Shown: positions 1 through 8,699 of the stretch, piece after piece | How positions within the stretch are numbered: position 1 is the first letter of the stretch | How the letters are laid out: each line of letters starts with the position of its first letter | Assembly (NCBI GenBank): GCA_019137255.1 | Contig: WPDH01000013.1 | Coordinates: 248,001-312,000, forward strand | DNA: 64,000 bases | Reading direction: 5' to 3' | Source of the DNA: Corinectria fuckeliana | Taxonomy: Eukaryota; Ascomycota; Sordariomycetes; Hypocreales; Nectriaceae | Made by a program: the position numbers and the translations under genes | The notes under the pieces: generated by a model | What the model was told of the DNA's origin: nothing | The model's input: the letters and a program-made list of their open reading frames with translations, nothing else | Databases searched by the model: none

Positions 1-171
1 AAAAAAACGCCACTGGATGATTAAATGTACAGAATCCCCAACCCCCGACGACACCTATGCAAGAAACAGCATATCCAACTTTCGTCACCGGCCGTGTGTA
101 CTCGTCTCGACCATGTTTCTATTAGCCCTGATCCGGCCGTTCTTCCCATGGCGCTGCTTTTCGTCTTCGTA

Positions 172-2709
172 TTATCGTAACATGTATGAGAGATCTGGAA
201 GATCTCGGAGAATGTTCGCGACGGCTTCGTCGTCTTTGGAGGCATCTATTTCTGGTAACCGAGGGTGTGGCGAAGTGCGGCATGTCGTGAGTGATGAGCT
301 CTCCGTTGACACGTCGTTTTCTAGGACTTCTGAAGGTTTTGGCAGAAGTGCCAGCGCCTTTCTTGTAGCAAGTGGGATATCCTTCATCGGCCGTACTGGC
401 TTGGGGGCACCGTCGCGGAAATCTACGTTCCCAAAGGCCCATGAACTCGGCCTGCTCTTGTCCTTCAAGGGTAGCATTGCTTTGTTGGCAATCGACTCCT
501 CAGACAAGACCATGTCAAGTGACGAACGTGTCAAACCGGTCCAACTCGTTGTGGATGATTTCGACTGGCTTGTGGGGAGAAACCCATGCGAGGCCGGAAT
601 ATCCATCGAGAAGCGGCTGGTGTCAGTCCAACTCATGGTCGATGACTTGGACTGACTTGCAGGGATTAGCCCTTGGGAAGGGGGAGCATCGAGGGACGAG
701 CGAGGAGCGTCAGCCCAATTTGCCGTTGATACCGTCTTCTTCAACGGGCTGCTGACGAACTCGTCCGAGGGAGGAGCAATATCGGTAGGACTGGAGAAAT
801 CGACCCCGTTTGCTCCCGTGCCAGTCTCTACAATTGCCGCCAGAGAAGGGAACGTCCCATTTTGGTCGACGGTTGGCGAAGAAACCATCTCACCCCAGTC
901 ATCGTCGTTGTCGTCTTCGTCCTTATCCTCATCGTTCGTACCCTTGCCCTCGCCGCTATCATCCGACTTGGCATTGTTAGGGGGCTGTGCGAGAGGAGAT
1001 GTCGGTGACGCAATCGGCTGAATGATTGAGCTTGGCCGGCCGATAGGCTGCAATGTTGGTGGTCGTGCCGCCGGGGAAGACTTTACCGCTGAGCTGGGTT
1101 CACTGGCAGGTGATGGATACGACCCAGGAGGGGGAATAGTAATCGATGGTGAGGATGTGTGGCCGCTGCTCCACCCAAATGCAGGCGCCGTGGGTGAAGC
1201 TATAGTCGTCTTTGAAAGGGTCGAGGCATGTCTCGAGTGGCTGTTTCGGCTGAGCAGCTCGGCGATTTCCACCTGTGGCGCGGACGAGTCCCAGTTGAAA
1301 ATCTTGCTGCCAGCAGCGCCAGTTCGACGACCAAGCACGACTCGTCCGGCGATCGAGTCCTCCTCCATCCACCGCCTTACAGTATGGATGACCTGGTCAC
1401 GCACCGTCGACGTCCCCCAGCTGATGCGCACGTAGTTCTCGTCGTCGCCCAGGTTGTGTTTCCGGATGGAACCAAAGCGGGAGACGCGGTACCAGGTCTT
1501 GCGCTCGTCAACGGAGGCGAAAGTATCGTCGATGATGACGTCGGGAACGGGTTCTGGTGGGGGAAAGGAGGTGTCTACAGACGGGAAGAGGCCGTCTAAG
1601 TTGGACATGTCGATTGGGTAGGGAACGTGAGGCGGTTTCGGACGTCTGGCCGTTCGGTCTTCTGGTATCTCATGCAGCGTCGTCGGTGAGGCATGGACTT
1701 GACTTAGGGGGGCTTGCCGCAGCTCGTCCTCGTTCCGTGTAGCGCCGTGAGTACTTGTCTCGACTTCCAGCGGCGACTCATGTCGAGTTAACTCAACCAC
1801 AGACAATGGCTCAACCACAGGCGACGGCGTTTCCACGGACAGAAGCTCTACCACGGGCAACACCTTCTCCACCTCCAGCTCCTGCTGCGCGGCCTTCGGC
1901 GGCTTCTCAACGGGTCCAAGATCGAGAGGTTCGAGCTCTGGTTCTGCAGATCTTGGTGCTTGCAGTTCGACGGGCGAGGCGGTGCTCGATGTCTTCCTTA
2001 ACGATGGTTCTATCGGGGATACGCTGCGGGTGCGCTTCGCGATTCCGTCGTACATATTCACCAGCTCCTGGACCTTCAAGGACGGCTGCCGCAGAGTCTT
2101 TGCCTGAGCGTCGATGTGAATCGCCGGCCCCGGTGGCTGCTCCGGTGAGCCCGGACGTGGCTCCCCTTGGCTGGCGGGCACACTCAACCGGCTGGCTGCA
2201 GCCCCCGGATCGGGCCGTTGCCATATGTCCTCAGCGGTGTCCCTTGTCCCGGTGAACTGCGTCGCGGGGGCCAGATACCGGTCCTTCTCTCCGTCGCGGC
2301 GCATCCCCTCCCCGAGACTGATGGCCGAGTCCCCATTCCTCTCGTCCTTCCTCATCCGCGCCGTCTCCAGCATGGCCAGCTGCCCCCACGCATCCGGCGA
2401 CGGCGACGGCAGCCTCGACGCAGGCCCGCTGCCACTGCCGTTGCCGCCATCCTGCGGCCGCAAGCCGGGACTCCTCCCCCATCGCGGACTGCTGCTGCTG
2501 TTGTCCTTGCCGGGCTCGTTCCACCCGCCCCACGCATCGTCGTCCTCCCACGGCGTGCGGGCAGGCGAGATGCGCTGCTGCGGGCTGTGGTCGGCCGACG
2601 TCGACGTCGAGAAGTGCGCGCTGGGCGGCGGCGCCGGCAGGTCTATCGTTGGCGGCGGTGGTGGTGCGTAGTCGGCCGTGGTCCAAGGGGAGCCCCAGGG
2701 ATCGTCCAT
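172..2709 (-). CDS. Conserved fungal hypothetical protein (845 aa), Pro/Ser-rich
   Basis: Single uninterrupted exon. The first ATG of the frame is at 2709 and begins MDDPWGSPW; the frame extends five codons further upstream only from a GTG. I do not recognise a named family. The protein is mostly low complexity: a Trp/Pro/Ser-rich start, then Glu/Pro/Val-rich stretches (residues about 250-320) and a Ser-rich tail. One block at residues about 395-490 looks folded and is the likely conserved core; it starts near PVPDVIIDDTFAS and contains RKTWYRVSRFGSIRKH, RRWMEEDSIAGRVVLGRR and KIFNWDSSAP. An acidic Asp/Glu/Asn run follows near residue 610. There is no signal peptide or membrane segment, so it is probably cytosolic or nuclear. 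The gene is real on grounds of length, absence of stops and the compact conserved-looking core; its function is unknown. Confidence 0.8.
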   Translation of the reverse strand: MDDPWGSPWTTADYAPPPPPTIDLPAPPPSAHFSTSTSADHSPQQRISPARTPWEDDDAWGGWNEPGKDNSSSSPRWGRSPGLRPQDGGNGSGSGPASRLPSPSPDAWGQLAMLETARMRKDERNGDSAISLGEGMRRDGEKDRYLAPATQFTGTRDTAEDIWQRPDPGAAASRLSVPASQGEPRPGSPEQPPGPAIHIDAQAKTLRQPSLKVQELVNMYDGIAKRTRSVSPIEPSLRKTSSTASPVELQAPRSAEPELEPLDLGPVEKPPKAAQQELEVEKVLPVVELLSVETPSPVVEPLSVVELTRHESPLEVETSTHGATRNEDELRQAPLSQVHASPTTLHEIPEDRTARRPKPPHVPYPIDMSNLDGLFPSVDTSFPPPEPVPDVIIDDTFASVDERKTWYRVSRFGSIRKHNLGDDENYVRISWGTSTVRDQVIHTVRRWMEEDSIAGRVVLGRRTGAAGSKIFNWDSSAPQVEIAELLSRNSHSRHASTLSKTTIASPTAPAFGWSSGHTSSPSITIPPPGSYPSPASEPSSAVKSSPAARPPTLQPIGRPSSIIQPIASPTSPLAQPPNNAKSDDSGEGKGTNDEDKDEDDNDDDWGEMVSSPTVDQNGTFPSLAAIVETGTGANGVDFSSPTDIAPPSDEFVSSPLKKTVSTANWADAPRSSLDAPPSQGLIPASQSKSSTMSWTDTSRFSMDIPASHGFLPTSQSKSSTTSWTGLTRSSLDMVLSEESIANKAMLPLKDKSRPSSWAFGNVDFRDGAPKPVRPMKDIPLATRKALALLPKPSEVLENDVSTESSSLTTCRTSPHPRLPEIDASKDDEAVANILRDLPDLSYMLR

Positions 2710-2834
2710 GCTGGGCGAGGGCACATGTCGCGCCGGGAGAAGAGCGGGAGAGTCGAAAAGAGGGAGAGCGCGGGCGAGGTTTTATTCGAGTCGAATTATC
2801 ATTGCGAGCGGAGGAGGGACGAGGGAGCGAGCAA

Positions 2835-2860
2835 GGTAGGTAGGTAGGTAGATAGATAGG
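2835..2860. repeat. GGTA/GATA tetranucleotide microsatellite
   Basis: Run of about four GGTA units passing into GATA units, about 130 bp upstream of the start codon of the minus-strand hypothetical gene. It probably lies in its promoter or 5' UTR. Similar TAGGTA runs recur in other intergenic stretches of the window. Confidence 0.8.
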
Positions 2861-3504
2861 TGGTGGACGAGGTGTGTCGCGGCGGTTGGGTGGCGCGGTA
2901 TTCAGAACGGAGTTGCTTGCGTATGCGTAATCTGGAGGCGATGACGCAACAAGGCCGTACGTTTGGTAGCTGAGCAATGGGGGAGGTACAGAGAGGTATA
3001 TTCAATTGGCGATGGCCCAGTCTCGTCGGTGTCGAGAAATGCCACAGTCGTGCTGGTCGGAGCCGGTGGTGAATTGTTTTGGTTTTTATGGAATGGCAAG
3101 GCAATGTCCCAAGAACGGGATTTGGCAGTCGAGGAGGCGTCAGGGGGCGCGTTCCCCGGAATCAAAATTGGCCCCGCCACTCCGTCCATCCCGGCGAAAG
3201 CTATGGCCAACCCCGACGCCGACGGCATGGCACTCTTCCACTCCAGCTCCAGTGCCATCGTTCACAGGTTGTAGTTGAATTGTGTCTATCGCATGCCAGA
3301 GGTATGCCCCTGGACGTCTAGACAGCAACTAGATGCATACACACACATCTGCCCGCAAGCATCCCTCCCTCCCTCCCGGTTCCATTAGAAGCACGTCCTT
3401 GAAAAGTCAAACCCCAAACACCCCGACGCTAATCAGCAGTCAATCCCAAGTGATTCTTTAATCTCGTTTCCGTCCCATCCAGTCCCTCCAGTTCTGTGGC
3501 TTCA
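2861..3504. other. Intergenic stretch without gene
   Basis: Upstream region of the 845-aa gene and downstream region of the CAF-1 gene, both on the minus strand. Overlapping short open frames on both strands have no family resemblance and look like chance frames in GC-rich DNA. A CCCTCCCTCCCTCCC pyrimidine run lies near 3363-3377. Confidence 0.6.
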
Positions 3505-5514
3505 TCAAGTAATCTCATGGCCGGGCTTGAGCGCCCATGCTTTCTGTCGACCTTGACCCTTCCTCTCGGCCATGCGCTCTAACGTGTTCTTCACCTGGCC
3601 TCTCGTAACTTTCTCGGCAACAAATTGGTGATATATGACGTCCACGATGCCAACCCTGGACAGAGACGCGTTGTCGAGAATGACCTTCTTCATATCGTCC
3701 ATGAGCTCTGGCTTGACCAGCTTGAGTCCATCCGCCGCCGCAGCTCCGCCACCCAGCACCGCGAATGCATTTGCAGGTGCAGAAGGAGGGGGCATTTTGG
3801 CCCCTGCCTCGCCAGATTGGCTGGTCTTGGTCGCCTTGGTCTTGGGTTCAGGTTCCCAGTATGCGGTCGAGAACGGATCAATACCACAACTTTGCTCAAA
3901 CCCGTCTATACCGTGTGTTAGTGGCTGTTCGTGTCCGTGTTTCAGAATGTACTTACCATGAATAAACTCCATTCGGTGGTCGTACACAGTCTGGTTCAGG
4001 GCCAGACGTTCGACGTCTTCAAAGCATATCCCGGTGCAGTCTGGCTCCATTGCGTTTGCAAAGGTGCGTCGGGACAAGCCTGCGTCCTCTGAGTCGTCAA
4101 GGAATTCTTCCATGTCGTCCTCGTCATCCAGTTCTTCCTCGTCGTCAACCATATCCAGATCCTCGCCCTCTTCATCCTGCCACTCCGCTTCTGAATCATA
4201 GTCGTAGTCGAGTGGCAAACGTTTGCCTGTGGGTTTGCGGGCCAATTGGTTCAGGGTCCTTTGGCCAAGCACAAACGGCTTGAAAGTCATTGTTCCGTAG
4301 TACGGTGGCCGAACATCTTGAGAGAAGGCAATGACCTTCATTGGAATCTTGGCGAGCTTCTGGCGAGCTTCTTTCATGACTTTGCTAGCGTGGCTGGGAT
4401 CCGCATTGTCTGAGTTGTCCGTTTGCTTGTAAACCTGCTCCATGACGTGCTTAACCGGGTGATGGAGCTTGCCTCGCCTAGGGAGCTTGCCAGGCATGGC
4501 GAAGAGTGTCACCGCGTCGAATGAGGCACCACTGAGCTGTTCTGACCGCTTGCCACCAATGCATTCGTCCAAAATTTGTGACTTGACGTTCCGCGTCTCT
4601 TCATCCATTTGGGGTCCTGATGGAGCCATTTGTGTATGTGCCTTGATGAAAAAGGGCTTGAAGAGTTTCTCATACTCCGTCTTGGACGTCTTGGGTGCCA
4701 CCTTGGCCGGACTTGTGTCATCCTTGGAGCCTACCGTGCTGGAGGCGTTGTCCGTCTTCTTTGGCGTGCTGGGGGTTTTGAAAAAGATGTTCAGGGTCCG
4801 CTGGCTCCTAGCCTTCTTGTCCTTTTCCTCTTGCTGCCGCTTCTGCTCTTCCTCTTTCTTGCGCTTTCGGTCTTCGCGCTCCTTGACTTTGACTGCCTTC
4901 TCTGCGTCTGCTTTGGCTTTTTCGGTGGCCCGCTCCTTGGCTTTGGCTTCCTTTTCTTCATCCAGTCTGGCCTTTTCTGCCGCCTTAGTCGCCTTCTCTG
5001 CAGCTTTTGCCTCCTCGCGCTCCTTCTTCTGCTCGGCTATTTCCTTTTCGCGTGCTTCCTTCTCGGCGCTGGTGAGACGCTTTCGCTTCGCAGGAGGGTT
5101 GGCTGTCGATTTATCTGAAGCGCCCAGGCTCGCAGTGACATTTGGTTTCAAGCACGCAGTAGAGATGTGTGCCATGGCTTCTTTTGTTGTCGGGGTTTGA
5201 GGAGATGGTGACTTTCGTGTGGGAGTACTGCTTCCAGCCTCAGTGAGGCCGGGCGATGCGCGAGGGGACGGCTGATCACAATCTCTGGCCATAGCAGGCA
5301 GTACTATCAAGTCAGCACCTTTTTTCATCATGGGGAACAAAGCTGTGTACTCACGGCTGTCAATTGTGGGCTGTATCGTACCAGCCACCCTCGCCTTGGT
5401 GCCTGGCTCGCCCTCTACCTTGACAGCGCCCCCGGTGTACTCGTCATGACTCCTCTTCCGGCCAGTAGCCTCAGATTCTTGTACATTAAGAGACACTTCA
5501 TTTAAGGGAGACAT
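3505..5514 (-). CDS. RLF2: Chromatin assembly factor 1 large subunit (Cac1/Rlf2, p150 type)
   Basis: Largest subunit of CAF-1, the chaperone that deposits new H3-H4 on replicating DNA. Best model has three exons: 5514-5355, 5303-3957 and 3905-3505, giving 635 aa. Visible: a KER region at about residues 125-220 (long runs of Lys, Glu and Arg, predicted highly charged helix), a PIP box QRTLNIFF at about 221-228 for PCNA binding, the conserved VRPPYYGTMTF segment, and an acidic ED region with dense Asp/Glu tracts. The C-terminus resembles a winged-helix region. Both introns are exactly 51 nt (5304-5354 GTGAGT...GATAG; 3906-3956 GTAAGT...TATAG, with a CTAAC branch site) and contain no in-frame stop, so an unspliced reading of 669 aa stays open. 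Two ACGCGT sites lie about 300-340 bp upstream of the start. Confidence 0.93.
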   Translation of the reverse strand: MSPLNEVSLNVQESEATGRKRSHDEYTGGAVKVEGEPGTKARVAGTIQPTIDSREYTALFPMMKKGADLIVLPAMARDCDQPSPRASPGLTEAGSSTPTRKSPSPQTPTTKEAMAHISTACLKPNVTASLGASDKSTANPPAKRKRLTSAEKEAREKEIAEQKKEREEAKAAEKATKAAEKARLDEEKEAKAKERATEKAKADAEKAVKVKEREDRKRKKEEEQKRQQEEKDKKARSQRTLNIFFKTPSTPKKTDNASSTVGSKDDTSPAKVAPKTSKTEYEKLFKPFFIKAHTQMAPSGPQMDEETRNVKSQILDECIGGKRSEQLSGASFDAVTLFAMPGKLPRRGKLHHPVKHVMEQVYKQTDNSDNADPSHASKVMKEARQKLAKIPMKVIAFSQDVRPPYYGTMTFKPFVLGQRTLNQLARKPTGKRLPLDYDYDSEAEWQDEEGEDLDMVDDEEELDDEDDMEEFLDDSEDAGLSRRTFANAMEPDCTGICFEDVERLALNQTVYDHRMEFIHGKYILKHGHEQPLTHGIDGFEQSCGIDPFSTAYWEPEPKTKATKTSQSGEAGAKMPPPSAPANAFAVLGGGAAAADGLKLVKPELMDDMKKVILDNASLSRVGIVDVIYHQFVAEKVTRGQVKNTLERMAERKGQGRQKAWALKPGHEIT
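3906..3956 (-). other. 51-nt in-frame intron 2 of the CAF-1 gene
   Basis: On the minus strand it begins GTAAGT and ends TATAG, with CTAAC about 12 nt before the acceptor. Length is 17 codons exactly and there is no stop in the host frame. Splicing joins MEFIH to DGFEQSCG. Confidence 0.8.
5304..5354 (-). other. 51-nt in-frame intron 1 of the CAF-1 gene
   Basis: On the minus strand it begins GTGAGT and ends TTGATAG, with a GCTGAC branch-like site. Length is again exactly 51 nt and it has no in-frame stop. Splicing converts the split codon to Leu and joins TIDS to LLPAMARD. Confidence 0.75.
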
Positions 5515-5811
5515 TGCGGGCAGCAGGAGCTGACCAGCTCTAGATGTTTCGACTCAAGAGCGAAGTAGTGATGGAGGCGGTATGGCACGCCGGTTAGGGG
5601 TACCTTGCGTCGGAGGTCAAGTAGGAGCCAAGAGTGAAAACAAGGTAAGGTTTAAGTGACAAACAGGAGGTCGAGAAAGATAGCACTTTCGCGGTCGGAG
5701 CAGCTCTTGGTGGGACAATTGATGGTCTCGCAGCTTCACGAGACCTGGTGTGCCATGTCAAGGCAGGAAGTCGAAAGGAAGCACTGACCCTGGGGGTTGA
5801 GGGGACGCGAG

Positions 5812-5817
5812 ACGCGT
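5812..5817. promoter_or_regulatory. ACGCGT (MCB-like) site upstream of the CAF-1 gene
   Basis: Palindromic MluI cell-cycle box 298 bp upstream of the CAF-1 start codon. In yeasts ACGCGT binds MBF and drives G1/S transcription. The role here is inferred from position and from the gene's S-phase function. Confidence 0.4.
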
Positions 5818-5845
5818 TAATCTGGCGCCACAGGGGGGCCGATTT

Positions 5846-5851
5846 ACGCGT
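5846..5851. promoter_or_regulatory. Second ACGCGT (MCB-like) site upstream of the CAF-1 gene
   Basis: Second palindromic ACGCGT, 34 bp from the first and about 330 bp upstream of the CAF-1 start. The close pair is more suggestive than either site alone, since a single hexamer is expected by chance about every 4 kb. Confidence 0.4.
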
Positions 5852-6648
5852 GAGCCTGTCACGAAAGCCACAGCTGGCGGTTAATCTTCGGCGGTGAACG
5901 TGTGGCTCAGCTGTCCAAGCGCGCAACCTGCTCCGCGCTTGCGGCTGGTGGGGCTTTTGGTGATCATCCACGATACGATGCCATTCTCCGAATGACCGTC
6001 ACCATGGCCAAGATGGAGATCGACAAGTGACGTTTTGCGCCTGGACGTGGAACCAGACGTTGATTTCGTCACCTGACGTCACACACATGACGAAGCGCCC
6101 GTAACGTCACTGCGGCAATCCACGTCGCAGATGGTGGTGCCCTCCCTGGATACGAGAGGGAGCGACGATCGCTTCAATTACGACCTACGTTACTACAACA
6201 AAGAGGCCTCTTTAAGAATTGACGACACTAGGTTCTCGAGTTGATATTGGATGGTAAGCGAAAGTGTTATTCATTAAGCATGAGTTTGTCTCGAGTCCGC
6301 TGTATAGGTATATTTTCAACATTATGCTTCCCTCAGGCGCTGGAACCCCCTTCCAGCCGCACACAGACCCTCCATGGAACAACGAGGTACAGCACAGTAG
6401 CGAGAGGATTCAAAATAAATCATCGGGGTATCAGGACCCAAAAAAACGAGGGTGGATTTTTAGACGGAGCGAAAGATGAAGCCAATGCTAGCAACGCCGA
6501 CCAATGCAAGAAGGGCCTTGTCGAAGGGCCAGAGTGAGATGTTGGGAGTAAATGAACCGTGAGAATTGGGGCATAACCGAAACTGCGTTTCCCGCAAGTC
6601 GTTATGTGGTGGCTCGTGGGCCGAATTTATGAATTTGGGTATCATTAC
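5852..6648. other. Intergenic stretch without gene
   Basis: Distal upstream region of the CAF-1 gene and downstream region of the next minus-strand gene. It contains several TGACGTCA-like half palindromes around 6040-6110 (GTGACGT, CTGACGTCAC, TAACGTCAC), which resemble CRE/ATF-type sites. No open frame has family resemblance. Confidence 0.5.
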
Positions 6649-7710
6649 TTAATCGGGGTTGGCAATGAAAAGGCGGCCAGAGGTAAGAGTGGATGTCCGC
6701 TCATCAACGCTTCCGCGCCTCTTAAGCTCGTCTGCCGTCTTGACGCTCTTTTCTCTCGTAAGCGCCGAGTGCATGAGAGAGTTGGCGGCCAGCCTGGGGG
6801 CGCTGCCGAGTTCTCCGACGTTGTCAGCGCGCTCAGCACTGCTGCCGCTCCTCGTGCTTCCCGCCTTGCTGCTAGCTGCGTCGTTGACGATGAACTCGGG
6901 TGTGGGGTCCACCATGCTTCCGGCGCGCTCGGGGGTGTCGCCTGGACTCCATCGCCGGCTGTTTTGGCTCCCCATACCTCCAGACGACCTGTACGCAAGT
7001 CCTCGGCGCCCGCTGGCGGTGCTGCTTCGGCCACTGCTGCCGGTCCTGCGGTGTTGTGAGCGACTCATTGTGGGCATGTCGTCATCCTCGCTGCTCTCGC
7101 CCTCAACTTCGGTGGCGCTCAATCGCATGGGCACTCCCCCAACGCCGACGTGGTTCTCGCCCGGAGCATAGCCGACAACAGGCGTCTTTGCGTGGTGTCG
7201 GATTTTGGGAATCTTGGCGGAGACCTTGCCCGTAGTGCTGAGGCCAGTGCTAGTACGGCCAGAAGCTCCACCGGGGCCTTTGCCAGCGCCTCGAGCACCG
7301 TCGGTGACCTCGAGGGTCGCGCGCATCTTTGCAGCGCGCTGTTGGGCGGCTATCCTTGGGTCTTCATACTGAGCTCGGTCGCACCATACAGTTGCTTTTT
7401 GCTTGCGTAGGAGGGCGACGTAGCCGGATGGTTGCGGACTACCACCGGAGCGGCTGGAGATGGATCGCCGGAGTTCCGTGTTTGACGATGTGCGATAGGC
7501 GGCGGGAGGCTGGATGCTCGAGGCGGTGCTGAAGGTGTTCACGGAGGGGGAGCGGCGAGTGTGAGCGCTGTGACCCGGCTGGGTGAGGTGGGTGGGCATC
7601 GGGTTCTGGAGCTGCATTGGAAACACGTTGGAGGAGGTTGTTCGAGAGCGAGAGTGGCCGTAGGCGTTGGTCTGGTCCAGGGGGCCTCTCATACCGTGGG
7701 GCCCCAGCAT
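6649..7710 (-). CDS. Conserved filamentous-fungal hypothetical protein (353 aa)
   Basis: Single exon from the ATG at 7710. I recognise no named domain. The N-terminal 90 residues and the tail are Ser/Thr/Pro/Gly-rich and probably disordered. Two blocks look conserved: residues about 95-137 (SGYVALLRKQKATVWCDRAQ onward, ending in a basic helix) and about 165-200 (KIPKIRHHAKTPVVGYAPGE followed by GVGGVPMRLSATE). An acidic SSEDDDMP follows. There is no signal peptide and no membrane segment. It is flanked by the CAF-1 gene in the same orientation and by about 900 bp of upstream DNA before the transposon. The compact conserved-looking blocks and the clean frame support a real gene; function is unknown. 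Confidence 0.75.
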   Translation of the reverse strand: MLGPHGMRGPLDQTNAYGHSRSRTTSSNVFPMQLQNPMPTHLTQPGHSAHTRRSPSVNTFSTASSIQPPAAYRTSSNTELRRSISSRSGGSPQPSGYVALLRKQKATVWCDRAQYEDPRIAAQQRAAKMRATLEVTDGARGAGKGPGGASGRTSTGLSTTGKVSAKIPKIRHHAKTPVVGYAPGENHVGVGGVPMRLSATEVEGESSEDDDMPTMSRSQHRRTGSSGRSSTASGRRGLAYRSSGGMGSQNSRRWSPGDTPERAGSMVDPTPEFIVNDAASSKAGSTRSGSSAERADNVGELGSAPRLAANSLMHSALTREKSVKTADELKRRGSVDERTSTLTSGRLFIANPD

Positions 7711-8606
7711 GGCGGAGGAGGATGCCGGCGAGGGGGGCAGCCGGTCTTAAATAAATGCCTTGGAGCCGTGAGGGTCGTGGTGTGTCGGTCGAGGGAGGGA
7801 GGCAGGGAGGCAGGGAGGCAGGGTAGGGGTCAGCCCCGTCGGAGGACCCAGAATCCCAAGACAAAACGGGCTCGCTCGTAAAACTGAGGCACAAGGGCGG
7901 GCCAGAAGCGAGACGGTGCTGACGGCGGGACAGCAAAGCAAGGTCGCCAGGCTCAGGCTTAGAAGCTGGCGGCAATGGTAGAAGGGTCCCGGGAGGGAGA
8001 CTAGTATAGCAGTTGGAGTCCGGCGGGTTAAAGATGCGCTGAGGACTATCGTCAGATATGGGATGGAGGGTAAGATGGGGAGGGAAGATGGAATGAATTG
8101 CCCAGCCGCGGTGGTGGGAGCTGGCGTCAATAAGGACTTGGAGCAGGGTCGGAGCCGCCTGGTCGGGCAGCCCAGTCCAACGTTGCATGGGGGATGCATG
8201 CAGCGCGGGTGGGTGGGTTCAGTGGGTAGGTAGGTACCTACCTAGGTAGTCGCCTGCAGGTGGATCACCGCTAGGGGTCAGGTAGGTGAGGTGAAAGCCT
8301 GGACTAGGTAATTAGGTGCGCTAGCGGCGTCCGGTGCGTTCAGCGCTCAGCGCTCAGCACCTCTGCCGAGCTTGGCCGTGATCTGCTTTCACCTCACTCT
8401 GCACGCACGCAGACAGACCGAATGCCGTCTTGCCGGCCGTCGCATCCAGCTGGCCAGTTTCAACCGAGTGGTCTCGGACCCGGCTTGGCTGGCATTGGCT
8501 TCCACAGCTTGCCCGTGCATTCTCTGCTCTGCGGCGGGCTGGATCTCAGCTTCGGCCTTACTGTACTTGGTTCCATCTGATTTACGTACTACTCTTCCGG
8601 TAAGTA
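7711..8606. other. Upstream region with low-complexity tracts
   Basis: No gene seen. It holds a GGCAGGGA tandem run at about 7801-7823 and a palindromic TAGGTAGGTACCTACCTAGGTAG cluster near 8226-8248. The repeated phrase CAGCGCTCAGCGCTCAGC is at 8340-8357. This is probably the promoter and 5' UTR of the minus-strand 353-aa gene, up to the transposon insertion site. Confidence 0.6.
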
Positions 8607-8648
8607 GAGTCGTGACCCACCTTTTCGTGTGCCCCACCCCTTTGCGCA
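8607..8648 (+). repeat. Left terminal inverted repeat (42 bp)
   Basis: Identical at all 42 positions to the reverse complement of 10412-10453. It starts GAGTCGTGACC just inside the TA duplication and ends CCCTTTGCGCA. Normal base composition shows RIP did not reach it. Confidence 0.95.
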
Positions 8649-8699
8649 CCGCCGCGTAACACGCTTCTGTAATCATCATTATAACACTCACTTATAACT

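Noticed and set aside
4469..5200. 243-codon plus-strand frame inside the CAF-1 gene
   Set aside because: It is the antisense shadow of the Lys/Glu-rich KER region, which yields Ser/Phe/Leu-rich open frames on the other strand.
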